Shown here: positions 8,466 to 15,856 of the stretch, in pieces | Layout: each line of letters begins with the position of its first letter | Position numbering within the stretch: the stretch's first letter is position 1 | Origin: Alphaproteobacteria bacterium | GTDB lineage: Bacteria; Pseudomonadota; Alphaproteobacteria; Micropepsales; Micropepsaceae | Direction: 5' to 3' | Assembly: GCA_003139615.1 (NCBI GenBank) | Contig: PLJH01000024.1 | Location: 1,274 to 38,165 of the forward strand | DNA: 36,892 nt | Notes under the pieces: model-generated | The model's input: only the letters and a program-made list of their open reading frames with translations | The model's database searches: none | What the model was told of the DNA's origin: nothing | Program-made: the position numbers and the translations under genes

Positions 8466-9839
8466 ATGGCTGAGGTCACTGAAACCATCGTCGACATCGA
8501 AGTCTTCGGCTACAAGCAGGAATTGAAGCGTTCGCTCGGGCTGTTCGACCTTCTCGTTTACGGCCTCGTGTTCATCGTTCCTATCGCGCCCTTTGCCGTG
8601 TTCGGCATCGTGTTCAATGCGAGCAAGGGGATGGTGCCGCTTGTCTATCTGGTCGGCCTCGTCGCAATGCTGTTCACGGCGCTCAGCTATCGCGCGATGA
8701 GCCGCGCCTTTCCGGTCGCAGGCTCCGTTTATACCTATGCGGCGCGCAGCATCGGCCCGGAAGCCGGCTTCATCGCGGGCTGGGCGATCCTGCTGGACTA
8801 TCTCCTGATTCCCGCGCTCACTTACGTCGCCTGCGCGATCGCGTTGAGTACTGTGGCGCCCGGAGTTCCGAAATTCGTGTGGGTCGTCGCGCTGGTCGGT
8901 TTCAGCACGATCATCAACTATTTCGGCATCGAGGCGACGGCCCGCTTGAACGTCATCATGCTGGTGCTGCAGCTTGTGATCCTGGGGGTGTTGATGGTCG
9001 TAGGCCTCATCGCGCTGTCGCACGGTGTCAACGGCGCGCATCTGTCGATCAAGCCTTTTTACAATCCTGCGGTGATTTCCTCGAGCATCGTCTTCGGTGC
9101 GCTGTCGCTGGCGGTGCTGAGCTTTCTCGGCTTCGATGCGATCTCGACGCTCTCGGAAGAAGCGAAGGGCGGCGCATTGGCAGTGGGTCGCGCCACGATA
9201 TTGTCGCTGGTGTTGTCTGCCGTTCTCTTCATTGCACAATCCTATCTGTTTTCGCTGTTCGTGCTGGACCGCACAAGCTTTCCGCCCGGCGACGCAACAA
9301 ACGCCGCGCTTTACAATATTGCGCTCATGATCGGCGGACACTGGATCGAATTGATGGTGACGGTTCCCGGCATATTGTTCTCCGGCATCGCGGGCGCGCT
9401 CACCGCCCAGGCCGCGACGGCGCGACTGCTGTTCAGCATGGCGCGCGACGGCAAGCTTCCGAAATTTCTCTCCCATGTAAATCCGGTCCGCAAAGTGCCG
9501 GAATATGCGATCTTCCTTGTGGCCGCCGTCACGCTGGTGCTGGGTATCGCGATGGTTGACGAGTTCGAACTTCTGGCCTCGATGGTCAGCTTCGGCGCGT
9601 TGATTGGATTTTTCCTGCTGCATCTGTCGGTCATGGCGCATTTCCTGTGGCGCCAGAAGAGCCGCGACTGGTTTCGTCATCTTGTGGTGCCGCTCATCGG
9701 GCTTTCGATTGTCGGTTACGTGCTGATCAATGCGCAGGCGAACGCGATCAAATACGGTCTTGCGTGGATGGCAATCGGCATCGTCGTGCTGCTCTGGTTT
9801 CACTTTGCGGGAAAATCCGCGACATTGCCGGTGGAGTGA
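8466..9839 (+). CDS. APC-superfamily amino acid permease
   Basis: The 457-residue inner-membrane protein has about 12 hydrophobic segments and the APC features: LGLFDLLVYGLVFIVP..AP in the first helix, SYRAMSRAFPVAGSVYTYA, and FLGFDAISTLSEEAKGG in the sixth-helix region. It would import or exchange amino acids or amines. The ATG at 8466 follows AAAGG at good spacing, 71 bases after the sugar transporter. The next gene begins 5 bases after its stop, so this permease and the flavin monooxygenase are probably co-transcribed. Substrate unknown; linkage to the sugar operon is uncertain. Confidence 0.9.
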   Translation: MAEVTETIVDIEVFGYKQELKRSLGLFDLLVYGLVFIVPIAPFAVFGIVFNASKGMVPLVYLVGLVAMLFTALSYRAMSRAFPVAGSVYTYAARSIGPEAGFIAGWAILLDYLLIPALTYVACAIALSTVAPGVPKFVWVVALVGFSTIINYFGIEATARLNVIMLVLQLVILGVLMVVGLIALSHGVNGAHLSIKPFYNPAVISSSIVFGALSLAVLSFLGFDAISTLSEEAKGGALAVGRATILSLVLSAVLFIAQSYLFSLFVLDRTSFPPGDATNAALYNIALMIGGHWIELMVTVPGILFSGIAGALTAQAATARLLFSMARDGKLPKFLSHVNPVRKVPEYAIFLVAAVTLVLGIAMVDEFELLASMVSFGALIGFFLLHLSVMAHFLWRQKSRDWFRHLVVPLIGLSIVGYVLINAQANAIKYGLAWMAIGIVVLLWFHFAGKSATLPVE

Positions 9840-9844
9840 CGGGC

Positions 9845-11338
9845 ATGGCCGGCGAACATTTCGATGTCGTGATTGTCGGAGCCGGGCTGTCCGGCATCGG
9901 CGCCGCGCATCATCTCCAGCGGAACTGCCCCGGGAAAACCTATGCGATCCTCGAGGGCCGCGCGGCGATCGGCGGCACCTGGGACCTGTTCCGCTATCCC
10001 GGCATTCGTTCGGATTCGGACATGTACACAATGGGCTATTCGTTCCGCCCCTGGACGGATGCGAAAGCCATCGCAGACGGTCCCTCGATCCTCAATTACA
10101 TCCGCGATACCGCGAAGGACGGCGATATCCAGCGCCATATCCGATTCAACCATTGGGTCGCGCGCGCGACCTGGTCGTCGCAGGATGCGATTTGGACCGT
10201 CGAAACGAAATCCGGCGAAGGCACGGCCATTTTCACCTGCAATTTCCTGTTCATGTGCTCGGGCTATTACCGCTATGCGGCGGGTTACACGCCGGAATTT
10301 GCAGGAGCGGAGCGCTTCAAGGGACGCATCGTCCATCCGCAGCATTGGCCCGAAGATCTCGACTACGCGAACAAGCGTGTTGTCGTGATCGGCAGCGGCG
10401 CCACGGCCGTCACGCTCGTGCCGTCGATGGCGAAGACGGCCGCGCATGTTACGATGCTGCAGCGCTCGCCCACCTATATCGTGTCCCGTCCGGAAGGGGA
10501 CGCGGTCGCGAGCTGGTTGCGGCGGCGCTTGCCGGCGAAAATGGCGTATGGCCTGACGCGCTGGAAGAATGTTCTGCTCGGCATGTATTTCTTCCAGCTG
10601 TGCCGGCGCAAGCCGGATCGGGTGAAGGATTTCATTCTCAAGGGCGTGCGCCAGGAGCTCGGACCGGATTACGACATCGCGACCCATTTCACGCCGCGTT
10701 ACAATCCTTGGGACCAGCGGCTGTGCCTTGTGCCGGATTCCGATTTGTTCCGCGCAATCAACGAGGGGCACGCAGATGTCGTCACCGACACGATCGAAAC
10801 CTTCACCGAGACAGGCATCAAGCTCAAATCGGGTCGCGAACTCGAAGCGGACATCGTCGTCACGGCGACAGGTCTGGTGATGGAGCTTCTCGGAGGAATG
10901 GAGGTCGAGGTCGACGGCCGCAAAATCGATTTCGCGAAAACCCTGAACTACAAAGGCATGATGTTCAGCGATGTACCCAATCTGGCATCCGCGTTCGGCT
11001 ACACCAACGCGTCCTGGACGCTGAAATGCGATCTCACCTGCAACTATGTCTGCCGGTTGCTGAACTACATGGATGCGAAAGGCTATCGCCAATGCACCCC
11101 GCGCAACCGCGATGCGGGAATGCCGGCCGAGCCGTTCCTCGATTTTTCATCGGGTTATGTGCAGCGCGCACTCGACCGCCTGCCGAAGCAGGGCGCGAAG
11201 GCACCGTGGAAGCTCCATCAGAACTATGCGCTGGACATCATGAGCTTGAAGTTCGGCGCGTTGCAGGATGGGGCGATGGAGTTCGGCGCGCCCGTTACCG
11301 AAAAAGCGGCGCGCGAACCGGAAACGCTCGCGAACTGA
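9845..11338 (+). CDS. Flavin-dependent (Baeyer-Villiger type) monooxygenase, EthA/AlmA-like
   Basis: The 497-residue protein opens with the FAD-binding GxGxxG (G12-A-G14-L-S-G17), then GGTWDLFRYPGIRSDSDMYTMG, and a second Rossmann motif GSGATA for NADPH. The Baeyer-Villiger fingerprint FxGxxxHxxxW is present as F158, G160, H164 and W168. The sequence pattern (RSDSDMYT, HPQHWPEDLDY, YNPWDQRLC, YKGMMFS) is that of EthA and the related long-chain alkane monooxygenase AlmA. Family members oxidise ketones, sulfides, thioamides or long alkyl chains. The ATG at 9845 follows GGAG at the end of the permease gene. With a CYP153 in the same window, hydrocarbon or ketone oxidation is a reasonable but unproven role. 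Confidence 0.92.
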   Translation: MAGEHFDVVIVGAGLSGIGAAHHLQRNCPGKTYAILEGRAAIGGTWDLFRYPGIRSDSDMYTMGYSFRPWTDAKAIADGPSILNYIRDTAKDGDIQRHIRFNHWVARATWSSQDAIWTVETKSGEGTAIFTCNFLFMCSGYYRYAAGYTPEFAGAERFKGRIVHPQHWPEDLDYANKRVVVIGSGATAVTLVPSMAKTAAHVTMLQRSPTYIVSRPEGDAVASWLRRRLPAKMAYGLTRWKNVLLGMYFFQLCRRKPDRVKDFILKGVRQELGPDYDIATHFTPRYNPWDQRLCLVPDSDLFRAINEGHADVVTDTIETFTETGIKLKSGRELEADIVVTATGLVMELLGGMEVEVDGRKIDFAKTLNYKGMMFSDVPNLASAFGYTNASWTLKCDLTCNYVCRLLNYMDAKGYRQCTPRNRDAGMPAEPFLDFSSGYVQRALDRLPKQGAKAPWKLHQNYALDIMSLKFGALQDGAMEFGAPVTEKAAREPETLAN

Positions 11339-11345
11339 GGCGCGT

Positions 11346-12140
11346 TCAGTTTTCCACTTCAGGCGGATGGCGGCGCATTTCGGCGGCCGCCACGATGCCG
11401 AACGGAATGCTCGCGAGATAGACGATGAGCCCGATGGTCAAAGTCGCCCATGGCCACATGAAAGCAGAGCCCAGCAGGAGAACGGCCAGCACCATCATCG
11501 GGGCCTTGAGCCGGGGCGGCACTTGCACGCGTTTGAACGACAAGGTCGGCACCCGGCTGATCATCAGCCAGGACATCAGCGCGATCATCGCGGCGCTGAG
11601 CCAGGGATGGCTGAAGGCGTCGCCCTTGAACTGAAAGCCCAGCAGCATCGGCAGAAGAATGAGGCATGCGGCCGCCGGTGTCGGGACGCCCGTGAAATAT
11701 CCGGCGGGTTCGGAGTCGTGATCGGCGCTTTCCACATTGAAGCGCGCGAGCCGGATGGCGCTACAGGCACAGAAGATCAGCGCGAACGCCCAACCGGCGC
11801 CATGCGCGTGATAGAGCGTCCACATATAAACGAGCACGCCGGGCGCGATGCCGAAGCTCACGAGATCGGCCAGCGAATCGAGCTGCGCACCGAACGCGCC
11901 GTCGACATGGAACAGTCGGGCCAGACGGCCGTCGAGCGCATCGAACAGGGCCGCACACAAGATGGCCACGACGGCGGCCTTCCAGTCGGCGCTCAGCGCA
12001 AAGCGAATTGCCGTCGCGCCGCAGCACAGTCCGAGCAGAGTCAGTGCGTTTGGCAGGATCTTGCCGAATTTCGATTCTTCGCAGATCGCGGCGGCGTTGC
12101 GCACAAGTTCGCTGCGTCGCTCGCGTGTCATGCCGGTCAT
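11346..12140 (-). CDS. pssA: CDP-diacylglycerol-serine O-phosphatidyltransferase
   Basis: The 264-residue membrane protein has the CDP-alcohol phosphotransferase motif DGx2ARx8Gx3Dx3D, read as D70-G71, A74-R75, G84, D88 and D92, within about seven hydrophobic segments. It makes phosphatidylserine from CDP-diacylglycerol and L-serine. Its ATG overlaps the psd stop codon by one base (TGATG), so the two genes are translationally coupled and supply successive steps to phosphatidylethanolamine. A longer upstream frame exists but lies inside psd. Its stop is only 7 bases from that of the convergent monooxygenase gene. Confidence 0.95.
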   Translation of the reverse strand: MTGMTRERRSELVRNAAAICEESKFGKILPNALTLLGLCCGATAIRFALSADWKAAVVAILCAALFDALDGRLARLFHVDGAFGAQLDSLADLVSFGIAPGVLVYMWTLYHAHGAGWAFALIFCACSAIRLARFNVESADHDSEPAGYFTGVPTPAAACLILLPMLLGFQFKGDAFSHPWLSAAMIALMSWLMISRVPTLSFKRVQVPPRLKAPMMVLAVLLLGSAFMWPWATLTIGLIVYLASIPFGIVAAAEMRRHPPEVEN

Positions 12141-12793
12141 CAGCTTGGGAAATCCGCGAGCACGGTCTCGCCCGCCACTACCGTCCGGCCTTCTTTCGCC
12201 AGCACGCGCGCGCCGTCCGGCAAATAGACCTCGAGTCGGCTTCCGAAACGGATGATTCCAAAACGATCGCCGCGACATAGCTTCTGTCCTTGTTGCAGAT
12301 CGCAAACGATCCGCCTCGCCACCAGCCCCGCAATTTGCACCACCGCCAGGCTCGGCGACCCAACGGCGTCATCCATCCTTATCAGGATCGACATGCGTTC
12401 GTTATAATGGCTCGCCTTGTCGAAAGATGCATTGAAGAATTTACCCGGGCGGTATGCAAGACCTGTCACCGATCCGCCACAGGGCGCCCGGTTCACATGC
12501 ACATTGAATACCGACATAAAAATGGCCAGCCGGACCCGCGGCTCGGGCCCCAGACCGAGTTCCTCGGGCGGGACTGCCTTCACAATAGGCAACAGCTTGC
12601 CGTCGGCCGGGCTGAGGACGAGGTTTGCACCCGCCGGAGCCGTGCGTTCGGGGTCCCGAAAAAACGCCACGACCCAAGCCGTAACCGGCAAAAGCACAAG
12701 CCCCAGCCACAGCGCGACGGCGAAGCCCAGAAGATTAAGGGCCGCCGCGATGGCGATGAATCGCCAACCTTGAGGGTGGATGGGGAGCTTCAA
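12140..12793 (-). CDS. psd: Phosphatidylserine decarboxylase proenzyme, short type
   Basis: The 217-residue protein has two N-terminal hydrophobic segments, then FFRDPER, LSPADGKL, FMSVFNVHVNRAP and the self-cleavage motif RFGSR. Cleavage between Gly184 and Ser185 would give the beta chain and the small alpha chain with the pyruvoyl group. This is the compact PSD form of about 210-230 residues. It decarboxylates phosphatidylserine to phosphatidylethanolamine. No ATG lies near the conserved N-terminus. I choose TTG at 12793, seven bases after AAGGA; a TTG two codons upstream is also possible but too close to that site. First gene of the psd-pssA operon. Confidence 0.93.
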   Translation of the reverse strand: MKLPIHPQGWRFIAIAAALNLLGFAVALWLGLVLLPVTAWVVAFFRDPERTAPAGANLVLSPADGKLLPIVKAVPPEELGLGPEPRVRLAIFMSVFNVHVNRAPCGGSVTGLAYRPGKFFNASFDKASHYNERMSILIRMDDAVGSPSLAVVQIAGLVARRIVCDLQQGQKLCRGDRFGIIRFGSRLEVYLPDGARVLAKEGRTVVAGETVLADFPS

Positions 12794-13326
12794 TGACAAA
12801 TCCTTAAGGAAGCCGGTGCGGCAATCCGCGCGAGGGCGCCCCGTCTAACCCAGCCGGTCGCGCGGACGCAAGTGCGGGGTTCCGCCGGTTCCGTTCACTC
12901 CATCGGCCGGAGCAGAAAGTCTTCCGGCAACGGAGCATCGAAATCGTCGGCGATATATATGACGATCGCGTCGATGCCGTGCTCTTTTTTGAATTCGTCC
13001 AGCGCCTGGAAATTCAAGCCGCCTTTCTTGCGCGGCGGAACGCGATTGAAATCGGGAATGGTCACGACGCTCTGCTTTCTTCGCACATCGATCAGCGACG
13101 TTAGCACAAATTGTGTAACGCAACGACACCGCAGTTCCCAAAATGGGGTCGATCTAAACCTATGATAATCCTCGCAATTTAATCTTCCGGAATGCGTCCA
13201 ATTTATTGACAAGTCGCGGGTAGCAACGAAAGGCTTCGTTGACGAACCGCGCGACCTTAATTTGCTGCGGGCAGCGGCAAGCGGGATCATGCGTCTCGAA
13301 AATTTTCGAGCACGGAGGGGCATTCG
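12794..13326. other. Gene-poor stretch between psd and the MORN gene
   Basis: These 533 bases separate the divergent psd operon and the MORN gene. Apart from the possible short minus-strand gene at 12895-13065 there is no convincing coding. The part from about 13080 to 13250 is relatively AT-rich and should hold the promoter of the MORN gene, whose ribosome site GGAGGGG lies just before its ATG. I could not define -35/-10 boxes with confidence. Confidence 0.5.
12895..13065 (-). CDS. Possible short antitoxin-like protein (56 residues)
   Basis: A GTG start at 13065 gives a 56-residue acidic/basic mixed protein beginning with VTIPDFNRVPPRKKG after the initiator and ending IADDFDAPLPEDFLLRPME. 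The phrase ADDFDAPLP is common at the C-terminus of Phd/YefM-type antitoxins, but the N-terminal DNA-binding half of that family is not present. It may be a reduced antitoxin, a remnant, or an unrelated small protein. No toxin gene is adjacent. The ribosome site is weak (AAGAAAG), and another in-frame GTG lies 21 bases upstream. It was chosen as coding because its composition is protein-like where the other frames are not. Confidence 0.45.
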   Translation of the reverse strand: MTIPDFNRVPPRKKGGLNFQALDEFKKEHGIDAIVIYIADDFDAPLPEDFLLRPME

Positions 13327-15363
13327 ATGCTGTGGGCTGCAAGAACCGCGCTGGCCGGCGTGATGTTCGCCGGCATATCGACCGCGGCAGTGGGTGCGCA
13401 TTCCGAACAGAACGGCACCGGCCATGCCGCTTCTTCTTCTACGACGCAAGGCGATACCCAGGAAGGTCAATGGTTGGCCGTCGATCAGCGCCAGGGTTGC
13501 CGCGCGCTCGACGTCAATTTCGACGATGGAGATACGGTGTCGTGGACGGGTGACTGCCGCAACGGCTTCGCGGAAGGCGCGGGCACGCTCACATTCGCGA
13601 ACGACGGATCCGTGGTCGAAACAATCACCGCCAATCTTCATCACGGCATCGTGCAGGACGGGCATGTCGTCGTGGTCTGGTCCGACGGATCGAAATATGA
13701 CGGCGACGAGACAAGCGGACACATGAACGGTGCGGGCGCCTTCACATCCGCCAAGGGCGATCGTCTGCAGGGCCAATGGACAAGCGATGTGTTGGGCGGC
13801 CGCGTGCAGATCGCGTGGGCGAATGGCGATCGCTACGACGGCGATTGGCATGACGGCGCCGCCAACGGACAGGGTTCGGAAAATTGGGCGAACGGCGACC
13901 GCTATGACGGCGATTGGCGCGACGGCAAGGCCGAAGGCGTGGGCTCCCAGCAATGGGCAGACGGGCGCGCCTATAACGGCGCATGGCACAATGATCGGCC
14001 GATGCAAATCGCGGCACGGTCCGACATGTCTGCAAGGTCCATTGCAACGGCTGCGCCGCCTTCTCCGAACCTGGCTACCGCAGCGCAATTGCCTATTGCG
14101 ATGACGACAAGCCTTCCCAACACGGTGGTCACCGCCGCGTCGTCGCCCGTGGCCTTGATTGCACATACCGCAACGGCAACGACATCTGCCAATCTGCAAA
14201 GCCAAATTCCCGCGCCGCCTGCCGCAATGGCAAAGATCACCGCGACTGCGGCAGGTACCCCGGCATCGACGCCTTTGGTTGCGAACCCGCCTTCGCCGAA
14301 CATGGCGGCGAGCGCGTCGGGGCAAACTGCGATCCTCGAAGGCCTGGCCGGTACGCAACTTGTCTCGGTCGATGGATCGAGCATCGCGTTCACGGCCACG
14401 GAAGCCGGATTCACCCGCGAGATCGCCCGCCCCGATGGCGCGCGGCAAGCGACGACCTTCAACTTCATCAACGATCGCCTGGGAACGATCAGCAGCGCCG
14501 ACGACCCGTCGCAGACGATCGGCTTGTTCCGCGTGACGGATTCGGAAATCGATGTGAATTATGCGGACGGACGCTCCGAGGTGCTCACGCCCAATCGCAC
14601 CGGCGGTTTGTCGATTGCGCTCGCGGCGCCCAATGGCGGTTCCTATTGCATGTCCTGGTATCCGCAAGGTCACATGTTCTCGGACGCGGAGCGCAAAGCG
14701 GCCGTGGCGGCCTATGCGAATCGGCTTGGCGGGAGTTCCAGCGCGGCGCAATCGGCGGGCGCAACTTGCACCGGCAATGCGAGCGCAAAAACCGCTGCGA
14801 CCCCCGCTGCGACGCCGACACGAACATTGCAAAACGTGCCGCGGCCGATTCCGAAACCGATGCGCGTCTCCTATGTCACGCAGTCGCCCGCACCGTGGTC
14901 GCCGCCTGCAGCAGCGCCGTTCGCGCAGAATATGTCCGGCATCGTGATCGTGAAGGATTCGATCGTGCACACGATCGATGCGGGCGCCGACCCGGTTGCG
15001 CCCGCGTCGGCCCAGGCGTCGCTGGATCCGGCGACCGTGCCCGACAGCGCGTCGAGTTGCCTGACCGTCGACAGCGACGGTGCGCATTGGGGCTTCCGCA
15101 ATCGTTGCGGCTACAGCGTTCAATTTGCGTATTGCCTGACCAGCGATCCTAACGGGCTTGCTGCATGCAAGGATGGCGGTGTGTCGGGCAGCGTCGCGCC
15201 CAACGGGTTCGGCGCGCTGGTCGCGGACAAGAGCATCAAGGAAACCGGCGGCGACCACGATTTCCGCTGGATCGCCTGCTCGGGCGGCGCCGGTGAAGTC
15301 GTGCCCCATCTCGACCGCGCTGATCCTCCGGCCGGCCGTTGCGTGCGGCCCAAGGCGTCATAA
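13327..15363 (+). CDS. Secreted MORN-repeat protein with cysteine-bearing C-terminal domain
   Basis: The 678-residue protein has a signal peptide (about residues 1-24). Residues 60-225 hold MORN-like repeats such as WANGDRYDGDWHDGAANGQG and WANGDRYDGDWRDGKAEGVG. An Ala/Thr/Pro-rich low-complexity linker follows (about 225-335), then a middle region of unknown fold (about 335-470) with a GLAGTQLVSVDGSSIAF start. A second Pro-rich linker leads to a C-terminal domain (about 570-678) with six cysteines in the motifs SCLTVD, NRCGYSVQFAYCL, AACKDG, WIACSGG and GRCVR. MORN repeats usually bind lipids or shape membrane contacts; here they would act outside the cytoplasm. GGAGGGG supports the ATG. Function unknown. 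Confidence 0.8.
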   Translation: MLWAARTALAGVMFAGISTAAVGAHSEQNGTGHAASSSTTQGDTQEGQWLAVDQRQGCRALDVNFDDGDTVSWTGDCRNGFAEGAGTLTFANDGSVVETITANLHHGIVQDGHVVVVWSDGSKYDGDETSGHMNGAGAFTSAKGDRLQGQWTSDVLGGRVQIAWANGDRYDGDWHDGAANGQGSENWANGDRYDGDWRDGKAEGVGSQQWADGRAYNGAWHNDRPMQIAARSDMSARSIATAAPPSPNLATAAQLPIAMTTSLPNTVVTAASSPVALIAHTATATTSANLQSQIPAPPAAMAKITATAAGTPASTPLVANPPSPNMAASASGQTAILEGLAGTQLVSVDGSSIAFTATEAGFTREIARPDGARQATTFNFINDRLGTISSADDPSQTIGLFRVTDSEIDVNYADGRSEVLTPNRTGGLSIALAAPNGGSYCMSWYPQGHMFSDAERKAAVAAYANRLGGSSSAAQSAGATCTGNASAKTAATPAATPTRTLQNVPRPIPKPMRVSYVTQSPAPWSPPAAAPFAQNMSGIVIVKDSIVHTIDAGADPVAPASAQASLDPATVPDSASSCLTVDSDGAHWGFRNRCGYSVQFAYCLTSDPNGLAACKDGGVSGSVAPNGFGALVADKSIKETGGDHDFRWIACSGGAGEVVPHLDRADPPAGRCVRPKAS

Positions 15364-15430
15364 ACCCCAAAGGGTTGCGGTTCCTGCTCCGGCGACGATG
15401 ATGCAGTTCGTTCCGGAGGGATATGCCGCC

Positions 15431-15814
15431 ATGTTGTCCTACCTGCTGGCTGCGGTCGTTGCGACAGCGCAATGCCCATTGCCGAATCAAACTCCGATGC
15501 TCGTGACGCAATTGTTCTTTGGTCGCGACATCGCGGGCCGTGCGCCATTGACCGATGCCGAGTGGTCGCAATTCGTCGACGACACGCTCGCCAGGAATTT
15601 CCCCGACGGCTTCACGGTCAGTGAAGGTGAGGGCCAATGGCTCGATCCGAAGACGCACCAAGTCGCGCAGGAACGCTCGAAGATTGTGATCGTCGCGGCC
15701 GCACCCGCGCCGGACCTCGCGCGCAGAACCGAGGCGGTGATGGCTGACTATCGCACGCGGTTCCATCAGGAATCGGTGGGCGTGCTGACGACGACGGAGT
15801 GCGGAAGCTTCTGA
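15431..15814 (+). CDS. DUF3574 family small exported protein
   Basis: The 127-residue protein has a short hydrophobic N-terminus (LSYLLAAVVATAQC) that may be a signal peptide. The body shows the DUF3574 pattern: TQLFFGRDIAG, LTDAEWSQFVDDTLARNFPDGFTV, EGQGQWL-like EGEGQWLDP and a late CGSF end. Cys15 in AQC does not form a clear lipobox. The family has no assigned function. GGAGGG lies 10 bases before the ATG at 15431. An in-frame ATG at 15398 is less likely because it would put a polar stretch before the hydrophobic segment. It follows the MORN gene by 67 bases on the same strand, so co-transcription is possible. Confidence 0.8.
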   Translation: MLSYLLAAVVATAQCPLPNQTPMLVTQLFFGRDIAGRAPLTDAEWSQFVDDTLARNFPDGFTVSEGEGQWLDPKTHQVAQERSKIVIVAAAPAPDLARRTEAVMADYRTRFHQESVGVLTTTECGSF

Positions 15815-15820
15815 ACGCGC

Positions 15821-15850
15821 GGACACGCCGGCGTTTCCACCGGCGCGTCC
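15821..15850. terminator. Hairpin between convergent genes
   Basis: GGAC-A-CGCCGG (15821-15831) pairs with CCGGCG-C-GTCC (15840-15850), a 10-bp stem with one mismatch and an 8-base loop. It lies between the stops of the DUF3574 gene and the TonB-dependent receptor, where a two-way terminator is expected. It lacks a T-run on either side, so intrinsic termination is uncertain. Confidence 0.45.
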
Positions 15851-15856
15851 CGCGTA

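Noticed and set aside
8337-10031. Minus-strand open frame of 564 codons
   Set aside because: It is antisense to the APC permease and monooxygenase, very Arg/His/Gln-rich, and has no recognisable domain; typical of high-GC shadow frames.
12895-15309. Minus-strand open frame of about 800 codons across the MORN gene
   Set aside because: It is rich in Arg/His/Cys with no domain and lies antisense to a gene with a signal peptide, MORN repeats and a strong ribosome site. Only its last 56 codons, outside the MORN gene, look protein-like.
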